Made by a program: the position numbers and the translations under genes. Below the pieces are notes generated by a model, which was given only the letters and a program-made list of their open reading frames with translations, was not told the DNA's origin and searched no databases. Below are positions 60,099-63,999 of a stretch of 63,999 nucleotides of DNA, one piece after another. The DNA is from Bacillota bacterium. Lineage in GTDB: Bacteria; Bacillota; Clostridia; Peptostreptococcales; Anaerovoracaceae. Every line of letters begins with the position of its first letter. Position 1 is the first letter of the stretch. The stretch lies in NCBI GenBank assembly GCA_019420525.1, contig JAHZHA010000025.1:40253-104251 (forward strand), written 5' to 3'.

Positions 60099-60977
60099 AT
60101 GGACAAGCTGCATTCACCCGCTAAGATGGCTCAGCTGCGTGCAAAGCACAATTTTAAAAATTCAAAGAGCCTGGGGCAGAATTTTTTATCGGATAAAAAT
60201 ATCATTGATTCGATCATCGAAGGCTCAGAGATCGGAGAAGAAGATCTGGTCATCGAAATCGGACCCGGTATGGGAGTGCTGACGGCAGCCGCGGCGGAAT
60301 GTGCAGCCCGGGTAGTGGCCGTCGAGATCGACAGGCGTCTGATTCCGATCCTTGAAGAGACACTGGCCGATTTCGATAACGTGGAAATCATACAAGCGGA
60401 TGTAATGAAGACAGATCTGACCGCAATCGTGGAAAAATACCGCACCTCGGGACGGGTTCGCATTATCGGAAATCTGCCATATTACATCACCACGCCTATT
60501 ATCATGAAACTGCTGGAGGACAAAGTACCGGCGGACAGTATCACTGTCATGATGCAGAAAGAAGTTGCAGACCGGATCAAAGCGTCTCCCGGTTCAAAAA
60601 CATACGGTGCTCTGTCGGTTGCCGTAGGCTTTTACTGCACGGTACGCCATGTCGTAAATGCGCCGAAGGAGGCCTTTGTTCCAAGGCCGAAAGTGGATTC
60701 CACGGTTATCCGGCTGGATGTCCGGAAGGAAAAACCGGTGGAACTCACAGATGAGAGACTTTTTTTCGAGACGGTGAAAAACGGCTTTGGACAACGCAGA
60801 AAGACGCTGCTGAATTCGCTCACCGGAGTCCGGGGTCTGCCGAAAGACCGGATTGCGGAAGTGCTGGAAAAATGCGGAATCGATCCGAAGCGCAGAGCGG
60901 AAACACTGAATCTGAAAGAATTCGGCAATATAGCCAATGAGATCGCACAAATCGCTGTCAAAACCGCGGAAAATTGA
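60099..60977 (+). CDS. rsmA: 16S rRNA dimethyladenosine transferase (KsgA)
   Basis: A 292-aa enzyme that dimethylates two adjacent adenosines in the 3' hairpin of 16S rRNA, a late 30S assembly check. Family blocks are KSLGQNFLSDKN near residue 25, VIEIGPGMGVLTAAA (SAM site), VVAVEIDRRLIPIL, IIGNLPYYITTPIIM with the catalytic NLPY, and FVPRPKVDSTVIRL. GGAG lies upstream of ATG 60099. Confidence 0.97.
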   Translation: MDKLHSPAKMAQLRAKHNFKNSKSLGQNFLSDKNIIDSIIEGSEIGEEDLVIEIGPGMGVLTAAAAECAARVVAVEIDRRLIPILEETLADFDNVEIIQADVMKTDLTAIVEKYRTSGRVRIIGNLPYYITTPIIMKLLEDKVPADSITVMMQKEVADRIKASPGSKTYGALSVAVGFYCTVRHVVNAPKEAFVPRPKVDSTVIRLDVRKEKPVELTDERLFFETVKNGFGQRRKTLLNSLTGVRGLPKDRIAEVLEKCGIDPKRRAETLNLKEFGNIANEIAQIAVKTAEN

Positions 60978-61043
60978 CAGAGAAAACGACACTGTTTTTT
61001 GGCTGAAATGTAATGTTATTGCAAAGAAAGGAACTGCAGAATT

Positions 61044-61484
61044 ATGGAGAGAATTATCCCGGAACTTTTAGACTGGAAGCTCCAGTTTAAGGACTACAAG
61101 ACGCTTCTACTTACGGGGAGCACAGAAGAGGACCGGACTAAGGTCATCAAAGAATTCGCGATGAATTATTTCAAGAATATGATTCATATCAATCTGAAAA
61201 ATAATCAAGAGGTGAGAGAGTATATCAACACGATGCCTACCGGCCGCGATGCATACTATTTCATCGAAAAAGCGGTACATGATATGATCGTGCCGCTGGA
61301 TACGATTCTCATCTTCAATAACGCGGACTCCTGTGAGGGAAACGGCATCTGGGATTATGCAGCGCACTTTTTCAAAGAAGAGGATATGAGTTTTCTCGCT
61401 GTCGTAGGCGATTTCAGCGAAGAAGAGATCGAGGCAGCATCGGAATACTGCATCGTAATCCGGCTGCCGGAGAAAAAGAACTGA
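61044..61484 (+). CDS. Short protein resembling the front part of an AAA_14-type ATPase, P-loop lost
   Basis: A 146-aa protein. TLLLTGSTEEDRTKVIKEF followed by NMIHINLKNNQEVREYI matches the layout of AAA_14/DUF4143 ATPases (LLxGPRxVGKTT...FxxxxYINL), but the Walker A Gly-Lys-Thr is replaced by EEDRTK. DTILIFNNADSC sits where Walker B (LIxxDEIQ) should be, and has lost the acidic pair. The protein ends after about 140 residues, where the family has some 400. It may be a remnant or a repurposed small protein. AAAGGA precedes ATG 61044. Base use is like its neighbours. Confidence 0.55.
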   Translation: MERIIPELLDWKLQFKDYKTLLLTGSTEEDRTKVIKEFAMNYFKNMIHINLKNNQEVREYINTMPTGRDAYYFIEKAVHDMIVPLDTILIFNNADSCEGNGIWDYAAHFFKEEDMSFLAVVGDFSEEEIEAASEYCIVIRLPEKKN

Positions 61485-61524
61485 AAAAAGTGATAGCGGA
61501 TTGAGAGGGGGTATCAGAAAGAAA

Positions 61525-63546
61525 ATGGAGATTGCAAAAATTCTGAAGCGCACCTGCGGGACGGCGGTTTTATCGCTGGCGCTTGCAGCAGGTGTGTCTT
61601 TCAGCTGCGGAAATGGAATTCCCGCAGTTTATGCCTCACAGTTTACCGACACGGCGGACCACTGGGCGGCCGAATACATCGAAAGGGCTGTGGACTACGG
61701 TTTCGTAAACGGATATTCCGACGGTACATTCCGTCCGGATGATCCTATCACCAGAGCAGAATTTACAAAAATCGTGAATTCCGTTCTGGAAAATGATCTT
61801 ATGGACGATATCAATTTTGAGGACGTCAGCGAGGACGACTGGTTCTTTGAAGATGTTCAGAAAGGTGTAGCTGCCGGTTTCATATCCGGATACAGCGAGT
61901 CGTCTTTCGGCCCGGGAAATAAGATTACCCGCCAGGAAGCGGCCGTTATGCTGTCGCGAATCGTCCCGGCCAGCGGTGAAGAAGTGACGATAAAAGTCTT
62001 CGGCGACTATGAGGATGTAGCGTCCTGGGCTGAAACGGCGTTCCGAAAAATGGTAGGCAAAGGATATATTGGAGGTTCCACCACCGGTAATCTGAATCCG
62101 GGCAGCAATCTGACGAGAGCACAGGCCGCAAAGCTTCTGGTGGATATTTATGAAAATGAAAATATCGTCAGCAAAAATCAGACCGTCATACAGTCTGATG
62201 TAACGTTGGAAGACACTATTTATACCAATCAGATTTCCGTGGGCGAAAAGGTTGAAAATGGTAAAGTGACAGTGAGAAACTGTACCATTCTGGGAACTCT
62301 CAATGTTGAGGGAGGAGGAACAGATGACAGCGACGGCGGAGTTGAAATCATCGATAGCCGCGTTGCAAATGCAAATGTTCACAGGAATGACGATGCGGTT
62401 CAGATTTTCACGGAAGGCGAGACTACAGTATTGAATACCAGCGTTACAGAGGAAGCCTGCCTCCAGGAAAAGAACCTGAAAGAAGACGGTGATTTCGGAA
62501 AAGGTTTCTGTAATATTACTGTAGGACGAGCAGCTTATACATCGCTGATAGGCGATTTTGATTCTGTGGTTATCGGCGCGGCGAAAGTCGATCTGATGCT
62601 GGAAGAGGGAACGATCGACCAGCTTTCGGCAGATGTCGTGGCGACAAAGACAAATGTAAGTGTTTCCATCGATTCCGTGATTAACAATGCAGATATCAGA
62701 GCGGAAGGTCTGGTATTTGAAGGAGAAGGAACGATAAAGCAGCTGAATGCGAGAGCAAACGGCATTACATACGAGATGGAGCCGGACAATATCACCGTGG
62801 CGTCGAACGTCAAAGAGCCTCCAAAACAGGAATTTGTAGACAGAATTACACCTCTGCTGTCTTCTCTGTCTATCCGGTACCTGGGCAGCGGAACGGACTC
62901 AGCGTATACAAATCTGCCGGTTTCTTCGTCGGAATTCTACTACTATATTCCGTCGGGTTATACCGATTTGACATTGAACTTCCGCATCGTTACGGATGAA
63001 GAAGCAGAAGGATACGTTCCGGAACCTGAATATGCCGTTAAATATGCCGGTACATCACAGGAAGTGACAGAGGAAAATGGTCTGATGACAAGCAGGATCG
63101 CTGTCGCTTCAGGTACAGAACCGGAACAGATCACGGTGACGATAAGCAGCGAAAACCGGGAATATGGTAAAAAGACGTATACAATTAACCTGAGAAGAAT
63201 CGATCCATCCATCAGCAGCGTGTATGCCGGTTCACGGGATATCACAGATTACCTTTACAACAGCCGTTCGGACTCCGAAGAAGATCCTTATGAAACACCG
63301 GATTCTTCTGCCGATCTGACTGTCAACCTTGCAGAACTGGATGATCCTGACTTCGTTTCGTACAGTATATATAAGGTGACCGATTCCGGAGAAGAAACGG
63401 CTGCGGAAGATATCTCCGGAGGAAATACGGTGACACTGGACAGCGGTGCTACATATCGTATTGTGACGAAGATGCGCTGCTACAGCGATTCTTTCGCAGG
63501 ATGCAAAACGGTGCAGGGAGCTGTTCGCTATTTGACTTTGAAATGA
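61525..63546 (+). CDS. S-layer homology (SLH) domain surface protein
   Basis: A 673-aa exported protein. A signal peptide (TAVLSLALAAGVSFSCG to VYAS) is followed by three SLH domains at about 40-85, 100-150 and 160-210, with ITRAEFTKIVN, ITRQEAAVMLSRI and LTRAQAAKLLVDIY. These attach proteins to pyruvylated wall polymer. A beta-rich middle (about 225-440, many V/T/D/N repeats) and two possible Ig- or cadherin-like modules follow. No catalytic motif is seen. ATG 61525 is chosen; GAGGGGG lies 13 bases upstream, a longer spacing than usual, and TTG 61501 is the alternative. A stem-loop follows. Confidence 0.9.
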   Translation: MEIAKILKRTCGTAVLSLALAAGVSFSCGNGIPAVYASQFTDTADHWAAEYIERAVDYGFVNGYSDGTFRPDDPITRAEFTKIVNSVLENDLMDDINFEDVSEDDWFFEDVQKGVAAGFISGYSESSFGPGNKITRQEAAVMLSRIVPASGEEVTIKVFGDYEDVASWAETAFRKMVGKGYIGGSTTGNLNPGSNLTRAQAAKLLVDIYENENIVSKNQTVIQSDVTLEDTIYTNQISVGEKVENGKVTVRNCTILGTLNVEGGGTDDSDGGVEIIDSRVANANVHRNDDAVQIFTEGETTVLNTSVTEEACLQEKNLKEDGDFGKGFCNITVGRAAYTSLIGDFDSVVIGAAKVDLMLEEGTIDQLSADVVATKTNVSVSIDSVINNADIRAEGLVFEGEGTIKQLNARANGITYEMEPDNITVASNVKEPPKQEFVDRITPLLSSLSIRYLGSGTDSAYTNLPVSSSEFYYYIPSGYTDLTLNFRIVTDEEAEGYVPEPEYAVKYAGTSQEVTEENGLMTSRIAVASGTEPEQITVTISSENREYGKKTYTINLRRIDPSISSVYAGSRDITDYLYNSRSDSEEDPYETPDSSADLTVNLAELDDPDFVSYSIYKVTDSGEETAAEDISGGNTVTLDSGATYRIVTKMRCYSDSFAGCKTVQGAVRYLTLK

Positions 63547-63595
63547 CAAAAAACATAAGACCTGAGACATCGGAAATCAGAAAGAGCCGGGAGCG

Positions 63596-63623
63596 GATCA
63601 TGTCAGCAGCTCCCGCTGCCGGC
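63596..63623 (+). terminator. Weak stem-loop after the SLH gene
   Basis: GCCGGGAGCGG pairs with CCGCTGCCGGC (one mismatch). No U-run follows, so termination is uncertain. Confidence 0.45.
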
Positions 63624-63756
63624 CTGTCAAATTAAAACAAAAAACGATCTCTGTATGTTTTGCGAAAACACCTGAAGATGAAATGCAGGAATATATTGGT
63701 GTTATCGGATTTTCGGCCTCTTTTTTCTTGAAGGCTGGATAATTTCGGAGCACTTA

Positions 63757-63773
63757 TGTAATATGTCTGTAAT
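63757..63773 (+). promoter_or_regulatory. WalR-type box 1
   Basis: TGTAAT-ATGTC-TGTAAT, an exact match to the WalR consensus TGTWAH-N5-TGTWAH. Just downstream lies the 15-base palindrome TGTAATATAATTACA (63794-63808), which contains TATAAT. Confidence 0.62.
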
Positions 63774-63874
63774 GGAAAAATTCCTGATTTTGTTGTAATA
63801 TAATTACAGTGAAGAGGACTTGAGACAAGTTGCATTTGCTGCGTTTCGCGGGTATCTCGTGTAAGTGATTTCAT

Positions 63875-63891
63875 TGTTACAGGTCTGTTAC
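63875..63891 (+). promoter_or_regulatory. WalR-type box 2
   Basis: TGTTAC-AGGTC-TGTTAC, a second exact match to TGTWAH-N5-TGTWAH, ending 15 bases before a strong -35 element. Confidence 0.62.
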
Positions 63892-63906
63892 ATTTGAAAC
63901 TTGCAG

Positions 63907-63935
63907 TTGACTCTGTTAGTTTTGGAATGTATAAT
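63907..63935 (+). promoter_or_regulatory. Strong promoter for a gene beyond the window
   Basis: TTGACT (63907-63912), 17-base spacer, TATAAT (63930-63935). No coding start follows inside the window, so the leader is at least 55 bases. The stretch 63624-63999 otherwise holds no recognised gene. Confidence 0.75.
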
Positions 63936-63999
63936 TTCTCTATGATAGAATCTGTATGGCATATCTGCCTGCAATTCTATATATTATGTCAAATTATCT

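Noticed and set aside
61009..61025. Possible WalR box (TGTAAT-GTTAT-TGCAAA)
   Set aside because: The second half is TGCAAA, which breaks the TGTWAH consensus at a fixed position.
1..63999. tRNA, rRNA, insertion sequence or phage genes
   Set aside because: No cloverleaf with GTTCRA-type arm, rRNA stretch, transposase or integrase was recognised on either strand by eye. A tRNA scan would settle the tRNA question.

Overview
The window reads as a chromosomal segment of a Gram-positive, endospore-lineage anaerobe of the Clostridia (Firmicutes). Evidence: AGGAGG-type ribosome sites, frequent TTG/GTG starts, TTGACA-17-TATAAT promoters, a T-box riboswitch, WalRK, the sporulation genes yabP/yabQ, type III glutamine synthetase with an ANTAR regulator, an S-layer (SLH) protein and a rubredoxin-type oxidoreductase. 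No phage, insertion sequence, CRISPR array, rRNA or tRNA was recognised. Nearly all genes are on the + strand; only brnQ and a rubredoxin-like oxidoreductase are on the - strand. Species cannot be read from the sequence.

Layout. 0-4 kb: 3' end of trpS, a dense DnaA-box cluster, a cysteine-less thioredoxin-fold protein, a methyltransferase and a thioredoxin-reductase-like flavoprotein. 4-11.5 kb: ANTAR regulator, carA, a carB-dapF fusion and pyrG (carbamoyl phosphate/pyrimidine supply). 11.8-15.5 kb: exonuclease, brnQ (-) and an unrecognised 486-aa protein. 15.7-20.1 kb: a tight, unassigned operon (ABC exporter, His/Pro-rich protein, two unknowns, an ArsB/NhaD-type permease). 20.2-23.4 kb: aroE, then glnN behind a short leader that folds as an ANTAR-type antiterminator. 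23.5-27.7 kb: a gene-free segment with promoters and hairpins, then two SdpI-like membrane proteins, an MBOAT acyltransferase and a DHHW/AlgJ-like partner. 27.7-33.6 kb: T-box, gatC, gatA and one gene encoding GatB fused to a full aspartyl-tRNA synthetase. 33.9-40.3 kb: two-component system, TetR regulator, PutP symporter. 40.4-47.2 kb: rpsF-ssb-rpsR, gdpP-rplI-dnaB-purA. 47.3-54.6 kb: a DnaD-type protein carrying the front part of a DnaC loader but no ATPase, an M23/G5 peptidase, walR-walK and a transglutaminase-like protein. 54.7-64 kb: oxidoreductase (-), yabP-yabQ-divIC-rnmV, two tandem paralogues of unknown function, rsmA, a short ATPase-like remnant, an SLH protein, and a terminal regulatory stretch with two WalR-type boxes.

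How the parts connect. The rpsF-ssb-rpsR/gdpP-rplI-dnaB-purA/walRK block and the yabPQ-divIC-rnmV-rsmA block lie on opposite sides of oriC in Bacillus; here they are adjacent with no dnaA-dnaN between, so the region is probably origin-proximal but rearranged. Nitrogen and carbamoyl metabolism (ANTAR, carAB, glnN) and tRNA-dependent Asn formation (T-box, GatCAB, AspRS) form two connected themes. The strongest unusual observations are the GatB-AspRS fusion, the CarB-DapF fusion whose DapF part lacks one catalytic cysteine, the ATPase-less DnaD/DnaC hybrid, the DnaA-box cluster beside trpS, and the uncharacterised His-rich/ABC/permease operon.
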